64,000 bases of DNA, from positions 1 through 64,000 of the forward strand of contig NZ_QAYX01000020.1 in the NCBI RefSeq assembly GCF_003054705.1, read 5' to 3'. Positions 25,810-36,729 of the stretch are shown piece by piece (the stretch's first letter is position 1; each line of letters opens with the position of its first letter). The position numbers and the translations under genes are program-made. The stretch is from Opitutus sp. ER46 (GTDB taxonomy: Bacteria > Verrucomicrobiota > Verrucomicrobiia > Opitutales > Opitutaceae). The notes beneath the pieces were generated by a model. That model made no database searches. It was not told where the DNA came from and worked only from the letters and a program-made list of their open reading frames with translations.

Positions 25810-25909
25810 GACGTAAAGGAACGGGAACCACCCGTCCGCAGGGAGCGGAGCGCGAGGGCCGGGAGATTCTCAAGGTTGAAGCTCATGGTGGGACGAGGAG
25901 GCACGGTCC

Positions 25910-26782
25910 TCAGCCGCGGGTGCGGGCGTGTTTCCACTCGATCACGGCCTTCAGGACGAGCGTCGCAATGGCAAGGAGGGCGAGCAACGAGGCGACGGCG
26001 AAGGCCGCGACGAAGTTGTACTCGTTGTAGAGGATCTCGACGTGGAGTGGCATGGTGTTGGTTTCGCCGCGAATGTGGCCGCTGACGACGGACACCGCGC
26101 CGAATTCGCCCATCGCGCGGGCGTTGCAGAGGATGATGCCGTAGAGGAGGCCCCACTTGATGTTGGGCAATGTGACGCGCCAGAACATCTGCCAGGCGTT
26201 CGCGCCGAGCGTGATGGCGGCGTACTCCTCATCGGAGCCCTGCGACTGCATCAGCGGGATCAGTTCGCGGGCGACGAACGGGAACGTGACGAACGTCGTG
26301 GCCAGCACGATGCCCGGCACGGCGAAGATGATCTTGAGGTTGTGCGCATCCAGCCAGTGGCCGAACCAGCCGTTGAGGCCGAAGAGCAGCACGTAGATCA
26401 GGCCGGAGATGACGGGGGAGACGGCGAACGGCAGGTCGATGAGGGTGATGAGGAGGCTCTTGCCACGAAACTTGAACTTCGAGATCGCCCACGCCGCGGA
26501 GATGCCGAACACCACGTTGGCCGGCACCGAAATGGCCGCGGTGAGCAACGTGAGTTTGATCGCCGACATCGCGTCGGGCTCGGTGATCGCCGCGAGATAC
26601 GCCCGCACGCCCTGGCGCAGGGCCTCGCCGAAGACGGCCGCGAGCGGCAGAATCAGGAAGCAGCCCAGGAACCCCAGCGCGGTGAACGTGAGCAACCAGC
26701 GCATCCATGCGGGATCATGCGTGGCCCGCGGCGCGCCGTGCGCGGCGGAGGTATGAGCGAGGGAACTGACGGCGGAAGCCAT
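25910..26782 (-). CDS. cysW: Sulfate ABC transporter permease CysW
   Basis: This inner-membrane permease subunit has 290 residues and six predicted helices. The EAA loop (the cytoplasmic contact with CysA) is visible as [21 protein letters not shown]. The segment [19 protein letters not shown] is diagnostic of CysW rather than CysT. The N-terminal 25 residues before the first helix are variable, and a later start is possible. Confidence 0.93.
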   Translation of the reverse strand: MASAVSSLAHTSAAHGAPRATHDPAWMRWLLTFTALGFLGCFLILPLAAVFGEALRQGVRAYLAAITEPDAMSAIKLTLLTAAISVPANVVFGISAAWAISKFKFRGKSLLITLIDLPFAVSPVISGLIYVLLFGLNGWFGHWLDAHNLKIIFAVPGIVLATTFVTFPFVARELIPLMQSQGSDEEYAAITLGANAWQMFWRVTLPNIKWGLLYGIILCNARAMGEFGAVSVVSGHIRGETNTMPLHVEILYNEYNFVAAFAVASLLALLAIATLVLKAVIEWKHARTRG

Positions 26783-26828
26783 GGCGGAAGAAGATGGAGA
26801 CGCTCAGCGCGACAGGAAGTGGCGGCAC

Positions 26829-27662
26829 TCAGACGCCATGGGATCGCCGGCTCCACTTCTGAAGCAGGTTGATGACGAGCAGCAGGCAGAACGACGCGAT
26901 CAGCATCACCACGGCGATGGCAGTCGCGCCGTGATAATCGTACTGCTCGAGTTTGGTGATGATGAGGAGTGGCACGATCTCGGTCTTCATCGGCATGTTG
27001 CCCGAGATGAAGACGATCGAGCCGTACTCGCCGAGCGCGCGGGCGAAGGCCAAGGCGAAGCCCGTGAGCATGGCGGGAACGAGTTCCGGCAGGATCACGC
27101 GCGTGATCGTCTGCCAACGGTTCGCGCCGAGCGTCGCGGACGCCTCCTCAATCTCGAGCTCCAGTTCACCGACAACCGGCTGGAGGGTGCGGATCACGAA
27201 CGGCAGGCTGATGAACGTGAGGGCGACAAACACGCCCAGCTGGGTGAACGCCACCCGCAGCCCGTGCGGTTCGAGCCACTGGCCGAGCCACCCGTTGCGA
27301 GCGTAGATCGCGGTGAGCGCGATGCCCGCGACGGCGGTGGGCAGCGCGAACGGCAGATCGACGAGAGCGTCGACGAAGCGTTTGCCGGGAAACGAATACC
27401 GCACGAGGACCCACGCCACGATCGTGCCGAACACAGTATTGACCGCGGCGGCAGCAAAGGAGGCGCCGAAACTCAAGCGGTAAGCGGCCAGCACGCGCGG
27501 CGCCGCGACTGCCTGAAGGAAGTCGGCCCAGCTCATTCCCGCCGCCTTCACGAACGCGGCCGTCAACGGCAGCAGCACGATCACGCTGAGGTACGTGACC
27601 GTGAAGCCGAGCGACAGGCCGAAGCCGGGCAGGACGTGACGGCGGGAACGAGAGAAGGGCAT
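26829..27662 (-). CDS. cysT: Sulfate ABC transporter permease CysT
   Basis: This partner permease has 277 residues and six helices. The EAA-type loop is EEASATLGANRWQTITRVILP, and FARALGEYGSIVFISGNMP is the CysT counterpart of the CysW signature. The N-terminal RHVLPGFGLSLGFTVTYL begins the first helix. It lies 46 bp upstream of cysW and 82 bp downstream of the binding-protein gene. Confidence 0.93.
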   Translation of the reverse strand: MPFSRSRRHVLPGFGLSLGFTVTYLSVIVLLPLTAAFVKAAGMSWADFLQAVAAPRVLAAYRLSFGASFAAAAVNTVFGTIVAWVLVRYSFPGKRFVDALVDLPFALPTAVAGIALTAIYARNGWLGQWLEPHGLRVAFTQLGVFVALTFISLPFVIRTLQPVVGELELEIEEASATLGANRWQTITRVILPELVPAMLTGFALAFARALGEYGSIVFISGNMPMKTEIVPLLIITKLEQYDYHGATAIAVVMLIASFCLLLVINLLQKWSRRSHGV

Positions 27663-27744
27663 GGTTCAGGTGCGGGCGACGTCCTGCGCACGGTTGCGCT
27701 GGGCGAAGTTGGTCAGCCGCCGCGGAAGAGCAGCGGGTTGGCGA

Positions 27745-28740
27745 TTACTTGCCATAGATCTGTTCGAACACGCCGCCATTGCCGAAGTGCTCCTTCTGCG
27801 CCTTGGCCCAGCCGCCGAAGTCCCCGTCGATCGTCAGGAACTCCACCTTGGGGAAGGTGCCGGCATGCTTCGCGGCGATGGCCGGGTTGCGCGGACGATA
27901 AAAGTGACGCGCCGCGATCTCCTGCCCCTCGTCGGAGTAGAGGTACTCGAGGTAAGCCTTCGCGACCTCGGCGGTGCCCCGCTTCTTCACGTCGCGGTCG
28001 ACCCAGCAGACGCTCGGTTCGGCCAGGATGCTGATGGACGGGACGACGATCTCGAACTGGTCGCGGCCGAACTGATTGAGCGCGAGGAACGCCTCGTTCT
28101 CCCACGAGATCGCGACGTCGCCGATCTGCCGCTGCACGAAAGTCATCGTGGAGCCGCGGGCGCCGCTATCGAGGACCGGCACGTTCTTGAACAGCCGGGT
28201 GATGAAATCGCGGGCCTGGGCGTCACCGCCGTATTTGCGTCGCGCATACCCCCAGGCCGCGAGGTAGTTCCAACGCGCGCCGCCGGAGGTCTGCGGATTG
28301 GGCGTCACCACGCTCACGCCCGGGCGCACGAGGTCGTCCCAGTCCTTGATGCCCTTGGGGTTTCCCTTCCGGACGAGGAAAACGATGGTGCTCGTGTACG
28401 GCGCGGAGTTGTGGGGGAGCCGCTGCTGCCAGTCGGCGGGAATCGCCTTCGCCCGCTCGGCCAGGGCGTCGATATCGCCGGCAAGCGCGAGGGTGGCGAC
28501 GTCGGCCGGCTGGCCATCGATAATGGCGCGCGCCTGTTTGCCGGAGCCGCCGTGGGACTGTTTGACGACGACCTCGTCGCCGGTCTGCGCCTTCCAGTGG
28601 CGGGCGAAGGCCTCGTTGAAGTCGCGGTAGAACTCCCGCGTGGGATCGTACGAGACGTTGGTGAGCTCGATCTTCTTGGCGGCGGCGGTGGAGACCATCG
28701 CCGCACCAAGCGTCGCGATGAAGAGCAGTTGCTTGAACAT
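27745..28740 (-). CDS. sbp: Periplasmic sulfate-binding protein
   Basis: This secreted 331-residue solute-binding protein captures sulfate for CysTWA. A cleavable signal peptide ([17 protein letters not shown]) precedes a mature start of the family type ([15 protein letters not shown]). The sulfate-contacting [12 protein letters not shown] segment and the [19 protein letters not shown] segment are highly characteristic. It could equally be named cysP, because sequence alone does not separate sulfate from thiosulfate preference here. Confidence 0.92.
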   Translation of the reverse strand: MFKQLLFIATLGAAMVSTAAAKKIELTNVSYDPTREFYRDFNEAFARHWKAQTGDEVVVKQSHGGSGKQARAIIDGQPADVATLALAGDIDALAERAKAIPADWQQRLPHNSAPYTSTIVFLVRKGNPKGIKDWDDLVRPGVSVVTPNPQTSGGARWNYLAAWGYARRKYGGDAQARDFITRLFKNVPVLDSGARGSTMTFVQRQIGDVAISWENEAFLALNQFGRDQFEIVVPSISILAEPSVCWVDRDVKKRGTAEVAKAYLEYLYSDEGQEIAARHFYRPRNPAIAAKHAGTFPKVEFLTIDGDFGGWAKAQKEHFGNGGVFEQIYGK

Positions 28741-28758
28741 GCTGGGTGTGGGTTACGG

Positions 28759-30225
28759 TCAGAACGAGATCTGGAACCGGGTGATGAACGCCTTTTCGTC
28801 CTGGCGCAGGATCGCCGTGGTGGGAACGGCGGGAGCGAGGGCGTGGAAGCCGAAGTTGGTCTGGTAGTAGTCGAAGGTAAAGCGGACAACCTTGCTGAGG
28901 TACCAGCTGAGGCCGACGGCGAAGGCATCCGCTTCCTGCGCGCTGGCGCCGGGCGCGGCAAACGCCGGGAAGGCGGCATCGTCGATGGTGAGGTTCGCAT
29001 AGCGGCCAGTGACCTCGAAGGCGCCCCACGTGCCGGCGGCCCAGTCGAAGTTGCTCTTCGGCGCGACGCCGTTCGGTGAGGAGTCCTCGCCGGTGAGCAC
29101 GTAGCCGGCGGAAAGCTGCCAGGCCTTGTTGCGCAGCTCGGCCTTGGGCGCGCCGGCGGCGGAGCGGAGATTCACGACGGAGAGGACATACTCGCCGTTG
29201 GCGCCGAATGCGCCGCGGCGGTAATCGAACTGCGGCGCGACGCGCCACGTCTGGCCATCGGCGACGACCGGCGCGAGGTAGCTGAAGAACGTCTGCTGGC
29301 CGTCGGTGCGGTAGGCGGAGGTGCGGCCGGACGCGGTCTTCTGCCGGCCGACGCTGGCGGCGACGCCGAAGCCAAGCCCCTTGAGCGGCGAGTCAGCCTG
29401 GTCCTTGAATGGCGAAGCGAAGACGCGGCCAATGAGGTCCTTCTCCTCGTCGTAGTCGGTGTTGGTGGTGCTCGCGTTGTCGGCGAGCCCACCGAACAGG
29501 CCGACCATATAGTTGAGTTTGCCGCCGATCACGTCGCCCGAGAGCTGCACGCCGAGATCGCGGTTGGGCACGAGGTTGGTGGCCATCGAGCGCTCGTTGA
29601 AGAACGTCCACGAGTCGGACTGCAGGAGCTCGAGGCCGAGCGGCTCCTTGAACTTGCCGAACTTGAGCTGCGCGGCGGGCGTGAGCGCGACGCTGATGTT
29701 GGCGTCGAGGATGCTGACGCTACTGCCGCCGAATTCGGTGACGAACTGGTAGCCGTAATTCTTGGCGAACGTGCCCTCGGTGATCACGCGGGCGCGGCGC
29801 AGCACGAAGGTGCTGTTCACCACGCCAGGCGCGTCGTCGAGGAAGAGTCGGGAGTCGAACTGCACCAGGCCGCGGAGCTTGATGGCGTTCGCGCCGTCGG
29901 CGGAGGTGAAGGTCACGCCTTTGTCGGTGATCGCGATCTTCGGCGCGGCGGAGGGAGCAGCGGCTGCGGAGGTTGTCGCACCCGCCTTCGGCGCCGGCGC
30001 CACAGCCGCCGCGACAGCCGCAGGCGCGGGAGCGGGCGCCGTCCGGGCCTGCGCCTGAGCTTGGGCCTCGAGTTGGCGGGTAAGAAGCTGGATCTGCTGT
30101 TCGAGACGCTGGACTTGCGCGCGAAGGGCATCGACCTCGGCCCGGTCAACGGGCTGGGCGTAGGCCAGCGATGAAATCGCCAGCAAGGCAGCCAGGAGGC
30201 TGCGCAGAGAGAACACGTGCTTCAT
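28759..30225 (-). CDS. OprO/OprP-type anion porin in the sulfate operon
   Basis: This outer-membrane porin of 488 residues has a signal peptide (LRSLLAALLAISSLAYA). A short coiled coil for peptidoglycan anchoring or trimer formation follows (VDALRAQVQRLEQQIQLL), then an Ala/Pro-rich linker and a beta-barrel domain of the phosphate-selective porin O/P family ending in a C-terminal phenylalanine (RFQISF). It lies 18 bp upstream of sbp in the same direction, so here it most likely admits sulfate rather than phosphate; this is inferred from context. ATG 30225 is the start with a proper signal. Confidence 0.85.
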   Translation of the reverse strand: MKHVFSLRSLLAALLAISSLAYAQPVDRAEVDALRAQVQRLEQQIQLLTRQLEAQAQAQARTAPAPAPAAVAAAVAPAPKAGATTSAAAAPSAAPKIAITDKGVTFTSADGANAIKLRGLVQFDSRLFLDDAPGVVNSTFVLRRARVITEGTFAKNYGYQFVTEFGGSSVSILDANISVALTPAAQLKFGKFKEPLGLELLQSDSWTFFNERSMATNLVPNRDLGVQLSGDVIGGKLNYMVGLFGGLADNASTTNTDYDEEKDLIGRVFASPFKDQADSPLKGLGFGVAASVGRQKTASGRTSAYRTDGQQTFFSYLAPVVADGQTWRVAPQFDYRRGAFGANGEYVLSVVNLRSAAGAPKAELRNKAWQLSAGYVLTGEDSSPNGVAPKSNFDWAAGTWGAFEVTGRYANLTIDDAAFPAFAAPGASAQEADAFAVGLSWYLSKVVRFTFDYYQTNFGFHALAPAVPTTAILRQDEKAFITRFQISF

Positions 30226-30337
30226 CGGGATCAGTGCTTTGGTCTGTTGGTGGGAAAACGGACAGCGGACGCGACTGCCGGAGAAAAAGTGGATGCGGGA
30301 CCGGGCCAGAAGCGGACCGGAGTGGAGCAAGAGGAGC

Positions 30338-30898
30338 CTAGATGGAGTAGTCGCCGAGAATCTGGTGAAGGACGCCGGCAGACTCGTCGAACCGGGCGCC
30401 TGGATGCGGTTTCCCGGCCGTGTCGGCGCCAGGTTCACCGAACGGCAGCGCCAGCCCGTCGCGGCGGAGTTTGCGGAGCGTGATTTCGACGACGTCGGCC
30501 AGCGTGTAGCGGTCGAGGATCCCGGTGATCGCGTTGTACACGTCGAGCATGACCATCCGCAGCCCGCAGTGCGCCTCATCGGGGCAGGAGCACTTCTGGT
30601 AGGCGGTCTGGCTGACGCAGCCGATGGGAGCGAGAGGGCCGTCGATGACGCGGATGACATCGCCGATGCGGATATCACGGGCGGTCTTGGCGAGACGATA
30701 GCCGCCAAACTTGCCGCGGGCGCTCTGGACGAAGCCGGCTTCCTTCAGCAGCTGGAGGATCTGTTCGAGGAACTTGATCGGCAGCTGCTCGCTGGCCGCC
30801 AACTGGGAAACGCGCAGCAGCGGCCGCCCTACTTCAGCGGCAATTCCGAGGTTGATCAGGGAGCGGAGCGCGTACTCGCCTCGTTTAGACAGTTTCAT
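30338..30898 (-). CDS. Rrf2-family regulator, candidate sulfur or cysteine regulator
   Basis: The 186-residue winged-helix protein starts with the Rrf2 motif MKLSKRGEYALRSL and has the recognition-helix region SARGKFGGYRLAK. Four cysteines (C94, C103, C105, C111) sit in the loop that binds an Fe-S cluster in IscR and NsrR, with the third to fourth spacing typical of cluster-binding members. It heads the sulfate gene cluster, which resembles the arrangement of CymR/CysR-like cysteine regulators. Regulation of the downstream porin and transporter by cysteine or Fe-S status is inferred. ATG 30898 is the conserved start. Confidence 0.85.
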   Translation of the reverse strand: MKLSKRGEYALRSLINLGIAAEVGRPLLRVSQLAASEQLPIKFLEQILQLLKEAGFVQSARGKFGGYRLAKTARDIRIGDVIRVIDGPLAPIGCVSQTAYQKCSCPDEAHCGLRMVMLDVYNAITGILDRYTLADVVEITLRKLRRDGLALPFGEPGADTAGKPHPGARFDESAGVLHQILGDYSI

Positions 30899-30920
30899 TC
30901 CAAGTTCGCGAATGTAGATT

Positions 30921-30962
30921 GGCTTGGTAGGAATTAAGGCAAGCCCTGATCTGTAGGGATTT
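30921..30962. promoter_or_regulatory. Candidate operator upstream of the Rrf2 gene
   Basis: The arms ggcttg (30921-30926) and caagcc (30940-30945) form an inverted repeat around gtaggaattaagg. A second gtaggNatt element occurs at 30953-30961. The site lies 23-64 bp upstream of the regulator start, a sensible place for autoregulation. Assignment to this regulator is a guess. Confidence 0.3.
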
Positions 30963-31162
30963 ACTCGTATGACGCAGACTGGCGAACTCACCAAAACCGC
31001 ATCGTCCCGGCGGCCGACAAGGCCCCGAATCCGGCCTTGGGAGCGCCTGGCTGGACGCCCACTTCGGGGACAATCGCCGGGGTGCGGCAGCATCCGCCCG
31101 GGTGTCCAGATCGTGGATGCAGCGATCGCCGCAACAGCAGCGGCAAGCTGCGCGAGAGTCGC

Positions 31163-31945
31163 CTAAGGAAACGAAATCCGCAGCCCGTCGTAGGCCGGGG
31201 CAATGCCGGGTGGGAGCGCCGCGGCCAGCTCCGCGTGATCGTTGAGGTGCGTGAGGTGGGTCAGCCACGAACGCGGCGCGCCGATCTCCCGCGCCACGGC
31301 GACGGCCTCGTCGATGCTCATATGGGAATCGTGCGGGAGCGGACGGAGACCATCGAGGACGACGCCGGCGGCGCCGCGCGCGAGTTCCACCGCTTCGCGC
31401 GGCACTCGCTTGCAGTCGGTGTAGTAAACGAACTTCGCGCCGGTGCTCCGCTCCGTGAAGATCAATCCGAGCGTGTTCACGCCGCCATGCGGCAGCAGCG
31501 TCGAGCGGATCGTGCCCTGCGGCAGTTCGAGGAGTGTTGGCATCTCGACAAGTTTGAAGGCGGCGTAGCCTTTCGAGATCGGGCGCTCCGACATCGCGTA
31601 CGGGTAGATCGACAACACCCGGCCCATGCCCTCGTCGGTGGAGTAAACGGTGAGCGCTTCGCCGCCGAGGAGGTCGCAGAACCGGCGCAGGTCATCCATG
31701 CCCGCGATGTGATCGGCATGCCCGTGGGTGAGGATGAAGAAATCGAGTTGGCGGATGTTCTCCCGCACGCACTGGAGGCGGAACTCGGGCGAGGCGTCGA
31801 CCTGCACGTGCAGCCCGTCCATCACCACGTGAATGGAGCTGCGCGTGCGCTTATTGCGCGAATCGGCCGACGAGCACACCGCGCAATCGCAGGCGATCAT
31901 GGGCACGCCCTGCGAAGTGCCGGTGCCGAGAAAGATAACCTCCAT
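31163..31945 (-). CDS. Metallo-beta-lactamase-fold hydrolase (PhnP/YycJ-like)
   Basis: This 260-residue cytoplasmic protein has the MBL metal motif THGHADH, the later histidine LPHGG, TDCKRVP with the bridging aspartate, and a final HLTHLNDH histidine. The N-terminus GTGTSQGVPMIACDCAVC carries a cysteine group, also seen in PhnP-type phosphodiesterases, that can bind an extra zinc. Substrate is unknown; a cyclic phosphate or nucleotide is typical of relatives. It follows the pduT-like gene by 66 bp on the same strand, possibly as part of that unit. Confidence 0.82.
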   Translation of the reverse strand: MEVIFLGTGTSQGVPMIACDCAVCSSADSRNKRTRSSIHVVMDGLHVQVDASPEFRLQCVRENIRQLDFFILTHGHADHIAGMDDLRRFCDLLGGEALTVYSTDEGMGRVLSIYPYAMSERPISKGYAAFKLVEMPTLLELPQGTIRSTLLPHGGVNTLGLIFTERSTGAKFVYYTDCKRVPREAVELARGAAGVVLDGLRPLPHDSHMSIDEAVAVAREIGAPRSWLTHLTHLNDHAELAAALPPGIAPAYDGLRISFP

Positions 31946-32011
31946 GAACGCAGGATCGTGCGACGGCCGACGAGATTGTCCAGTAGCCTGTCGGCAAAGT
32001 CCGACAGGCTA

Positions 32012-32563
32012 TCAAACGATCTCGCGGTAAACGTCGGGGTGCGGACGCGGGATGACGACGGCGTTCACGAGCATGCCGGCGTCGCCGATGACCTTTCGGC
32101 CGGCGGCGACCGCAGCCTGCACCGACGACACATCACCGGTGAGGGTGAAGAACGCTTTCCCGCCGAGGGCCATCGCGAGCCGGATTTCGAGCAGTTGGAC
32201 GCTGGACGATTTCGCGACGGCGTCGGCGGCGCGCAGCAGGAACCCGATATTGAACGACTCGAGAATGCCGAGCGCGCCCTCGGGCGGAGTCACGCCGGTG
32301 CGGCCGAGCGCGGTGAGCACGTCGGGATGGATCTGAGCGACGACGAAGGAATCGATGAGGCAGCCATTGGCAGCGTCGACACCGGCGGCAACCGCGCTCT
32401 CGACGGCGGAGGCCGAGCCGGCGACGAGGATCATGTATTTCCCGGCGCAGACGGAGCGCGAGAGGTAGAGCTTCACGTCACCGGCCTTCAGCACGGTGTC
32501 GGCCACCAGGTAGCCGGCGGCGACGCTCGAAAGCTCGATCAGACCCACGGATTTCTCGTTCAT
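32012..32563 (-). CDS. pduT: Tandem-domain BMC shell protein, PduT-like
   Basis: This 183-residue protein has two consecutive bacterial-microcompartment domains (about 1-90 and 95-183), each starting with the BMC signature (VGLIELSSVAAGYLVADT and GALGILESFNIGFLLRAAD). Proteins of this kind form pseudohexameric trimers. The cysteine in SRSVCAGKY (C39) matches the position that holds the [4Fe-4S] cluster at the pore of PduT. Its start overlaps the last base of the PduS-like gene. No single-domain shell protein, pentamer protein or BMC enzyme is encoded nearby. Confidence 0.88.
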   Translation of the reverse strand: MNEKSVGLIELSSVAAGYLVADTVLKAGDVKLYLSRSVCAGKYMILVAGSASAVESAVAAGVDAANGCLIDSFVVAQIHPDVLTALGRTGVTPPEGALGILESFNIGFLLRAADAVAKSSSVQLLEIRLAMALGGKAFFTLTGDVSSVQAAVAAGRKVIGDAGMLVNAVVIPRPHPDVYREIV

Positions 32564-33891
32564 TAATTTGTTCCTCCGGTGCAGTGCAGCACGACGGCCT
32601 GGTCGGTCACCTCGGCGACGGTCGCAGCGACCGGGGCGTGAATGATGGCGGCCAGCGCCTGATCAGGAATTGCGCTGAGCGGTTGTCCGGCGACCACGCG
32701 CTCGCCCACGCGCACGATGGCGCGGCTGGGAGCCCCGGCGCTCTGCTTCAGCAGCAGCACGAGTTCACGCGGCGTCACCGTGCGGGGCTCCCACGGCGCG
32801 GGATGCTCGTAGGCGCCGATGGAAAGCTTTTGCACGAGCGAGCGGATTGGGACCTTGCGGCCGTCGCGCATGCCGTGCGGGCGGACTTCGGTCGGGCCGG
32901 ACCAGCGCACATTGGCCTTGCGCAACTCGCCCTTGGCGCGGTCGCAGGCTTCCTTGGGGAACAGCTGCTCGGGACACGAGTAGAGGGTGCAGAGCCCGCA
33001 CGCGCAGCAGAGGGCGGCCCACTCGTTCCAGTGGGCTTCGCCGGTGGCGGTGAACGCGAGCGAGCGCATGACCTGGTGCGGCTGCACCGCGTAGCCAAGA
33101 AGGAAGCGCGGACAGAACTCAGTGCAGTAGCGGCATTGGTCGCAGGCGGACTTGCCGATGGCGTGCTGTACCGCGGCGGGCTTCAACTTGCGCTGCACGA
33201 CGGGGTGGTCGCGCGGGAGCACGATGATGCCGCCGGTGGTCTTGGTGACCGGCCGGGAAAAATCAGCCGTCGTCTCGCCCATCATCATGCCGCCGAGGCA
33301 GAGGACAGGATCGGGCACGGTGGCGCCGCCAGCGGCGGCGACGCAGTCCAGGAGGCGAGTGCCAAGCGGAACGGTAAGTGTGACGGGCGTGCGGACGGCA
33401 CCGCCCACGGTGAGCGTCTTGTGGGTGACGGCCTGGCCGCTGGCCGCGCGGGCGATGTTGGCGAACGTCTCGACGTTGCAGACCACGACGCCGACCTTGA
33501 GCGGGATGCCGCCGGGCGGGATGAGGCGGCCGGTCGTCTCGAAGACGAGATCGTACTCGTCGCCGGCGGGATAGACGTCGGCGAGCAGGTGGACGCGAAG
33601 CGGCTTGCCGGCACAGGCGGCCTGCATCGTGGCGACGGCATGCTTGTTCTTGGCCTTGATGCCGATGATGCCGGACTTCGCCTGCACGGCGTGCATCGCG
33701 AGTTCCAGGCCGCGCACGACCAACTCAGCCTCGCGCTCCATCACGGCCGCGTCCTTGTGGAGCAACGGCTCGCACTCAGCGCCGTTGGCGATGACGGTGT
33801 CGGCCTGCGCGGCGAGTTTGACGTGCGTCGGGAAGCCGCCGCCGCCAGCCCCCACCACGCCCGCAGCCCGGACTTGTTCGACAAGGTTCAT
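32563..33891 (-). CDS. pduS: PduS-like flavo-iron-sulfur electron carrier
   Basis: The 442-residue protein is homologous to PduS and the RnfC subunit of Rnf/NQR complexes. An N-terminal flavin/NADH-binding region begins with GVVGAGGGGFPTHVK. There is a SLBB-type region around the middle. Two ferredoxin-like [4Fe-4S] sites follow (CDQCRYCTEFCPR, C250-C260, and CCACGLCTLYSCPE, C295-C306). A C-terminal barrel-sandwich domain (VRVGERVVAGQPL) completes the fold. In the Pdu compartment PduS reduces cobalamin and is thought to pass electrons through PduT. ATG 33891 gives the conserved N-terminus. The gene is coupled to pduT. Confidence 0.88.
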   Translation of the reverse strand: MNLVEQVRAAGVVGAGGGGFPTHVKLAAQADTVIANGAECEPLLHKDAAVMEREAELVVRGLELAMHAVQAKSGIIGIKAKNKHAVATMQAACAGKPLRVHLLADVYPAGDEYDLVFETTGRLIPPGGIPLKVGVVVCNVETFANIARAASGQAVTHKTLTVGGAVRTPVTLTVPLGTRLLDCVAAAGGATVPDPVLCLGGMMMGETTADFSRPVTKTTGGIIVLPRDHPVVQRKLKPAAVQHAIGKSACDQCRYCTEFCPRFLLGYAVQPHQVMRSLAFTATGEAHWNEWAALCCACGLCTLYSCPEQLFPKEACDRAKGELRKANVRWSGPTEVRPHGMRDGRKVPIRSLVQKLSIGAYEHPAPWEPRTVTPRELVLLLKQSAGAPSRAIVRVGERVVAGQPLSAIPDQALAAIIHAPVAATVAEVTDQAVVLHCTGGTN

Positions 33892-34020
33892 GCTGGAGAT
33901 CTGTTGGATATGCGTGGCGGCGGGGCGGCTGCCAACCGTGAAACCATCGAACCGTCCGGGTAACTCGGCAGCCCGGTGCCGCCGCACGATCGGCGACGCA
34001 CGGACGCGGCGGCGGCGCGA

Positions 34021-34476
34021 TCAGCGATCCTCCGCGTGGGCCTGGTAGTACTTGCGGTATTGGCCGCCATCGATGGCAGCGAGGACCTTGGATGGGTGCA
34101 GCGGCTTATCCTCCCCTCCCTGCCGAACGTAGATGCTGGCCGGAGGGTTCTTGCGGACCGCGAGCTCGCTGGTGTCGTAGAGGGCATCGCTCATCTCGCG
34201 AAGCGCGACGAGCGCGTAGCACTTCGCCTCCGGCGTGCCGTGATCGAAGGCGGCGAGCACGAAGCGGATCGACTCCGACTTTTTCAGGATCGCGGCGAAG
34301 GCTTGTTCGCCGGGGGACAACTCGCCCGCAGGCCCCACCGAACCGAAGACGAACACATTCACGGCAATGAGTTTCTGGACGTCGGGATCGTAGAACTCCT
34401 TCTGCTTCGGCGGCGCGGAGGCGCCGAGGAGGCAGACACAGGACGCGATGAGCGTGACGAGCATTCCGATGCGCAT
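34021..34476 (-). CDS. Secreted protein of unknown function
   Basis: The 151-residue product has a signal peptide (GMLVTLIASCVCLLGASA). The mature domain is mainly helical and ends in KYYQAHAEDR; its segment GTPEAKCYALVALREM resembles a HEAT-like repeat helix. I do not recognise a family. It lies 129 bp upstream of pduS on the same strand, but the gap argues against tight coupling. Confidence 0.6.
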   Translation of the reverse strand: MRIGMLVTLIASCVCLLGASAPPKQKEFYDPDVQKLIAVNVFVFGSVGPAGELSPGEQAFAAILKKSESIRFVLAAFDHGTPEAKCYALVALREMSDALYDTSELAVRKNPPASIYVRQGGEDKPLHPSKVLAAIDGGQYRKYYQAHAEDR

Positions 34477-34576
34477 GGGCCGAGCAGACTCCGAAACGCG
34501 GGCGGTCGGAAGCCAATTCCGGCCGGGCCGCCGGTCGGCGCGGGTCCGCGGGCGGCGTTGCCATCCCTAAACAAAA

Positions 34577-34604
34577 GAAACGCGCCACTCGCGTGGCGCG
34601 TTTC
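34577..34604 (-). terminator. Intrinsic terminator of groESL
   Basis: gaaacgcgccac (34577-34588) pairs perfectly with 34593-34604 around tcgc. On the minus strand the stem is followed by ttttgttt. This is a strong Rho-independent terminator 46 bp beyond the groEL stop. Confidence 0.9.
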
Positions 34605-34649
34605 CCAAACATCGGGAGAGCGGATCGATCCGCCCTCGCAGACGGAATC

Positions 34650-36281
<1,632 letters not shown>

Positions 36282-36331
36282 TGTGTCTAAGTGAGAATTG
36301 TTGGTTGGAGAGTTTGAGAAACCCGGAAGGC

Positions 36332-36628
36332 TCAGCCGATGACGCCGAGGATGTCGTCCTCACGGACGAGCGTGTACTTCTTGTCGTCGAGCTTCACCTC
36401 GGTGCCGCCGTACTTGCTGATGAGGACGCGGTCGCCGACCTTGACCTCGAACGGGGTGACCTTGCCGTCTTCCGACTTCTTGCCGGTCCCGAGAGCGATC
36501 ACCTTCGCCTCCTGGGGCTTTTCCTTAGCCGAATCCGGGATGATGATACCTCCGCGGACCTGCTCTTTTTCCTCGATGTGTTCAACGAGAACACGGTCAC
36601 CGATGGGCTTGATTTTGACGTTCGCCAT
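36332..36628 (-). CDS. groES: Co-chaperonin GroES (10 kDa)
   Basis: This 98-residue heptameric lid protein for GroEL starts with [16 protein letters not shown]. The mobile loop ([19 protein letters not shown]) and the roof-to-base motif [19 protein letters not shown] are intact. It is the first gene of the groESL unit, whose promoter should lie between 36629 and the dnaK terminator. Confidence 0.97.
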   Translation of the reverse strand: MANVKIKPIGDRVLVEHIEEKEQVRGGIIIPDSAKEKPQEAKVIALGTGKKSEDGKVTPFEVKVGDRVLISKYGGTEVKLDDKKYTLVREDDILGVIG

Positions 36629-36682
36629 ATTGGTTGAGTTTAGGGTTGAAGGTTGGATTTTTCTGGGTCGTACGAAAAACGC

Positions 36683-36708
36683 ACCCGCGGCGCCGGGGCG
36701 CTGCGGGT
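36683..36708 (-). terminator. Probable dnaK terminator
   Basis: Two 12-nt arms (36683-36694 and 36697-36708) pair with one mismatch. On the minus strand the stem is followed by gcgtttttcg. It lies 22 bp past the dnaK stop and just upstream of groES. Confidence 0.8.
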
Positions 36709-36729
36709 ACGCTAGAGTGATGGGTTGAC

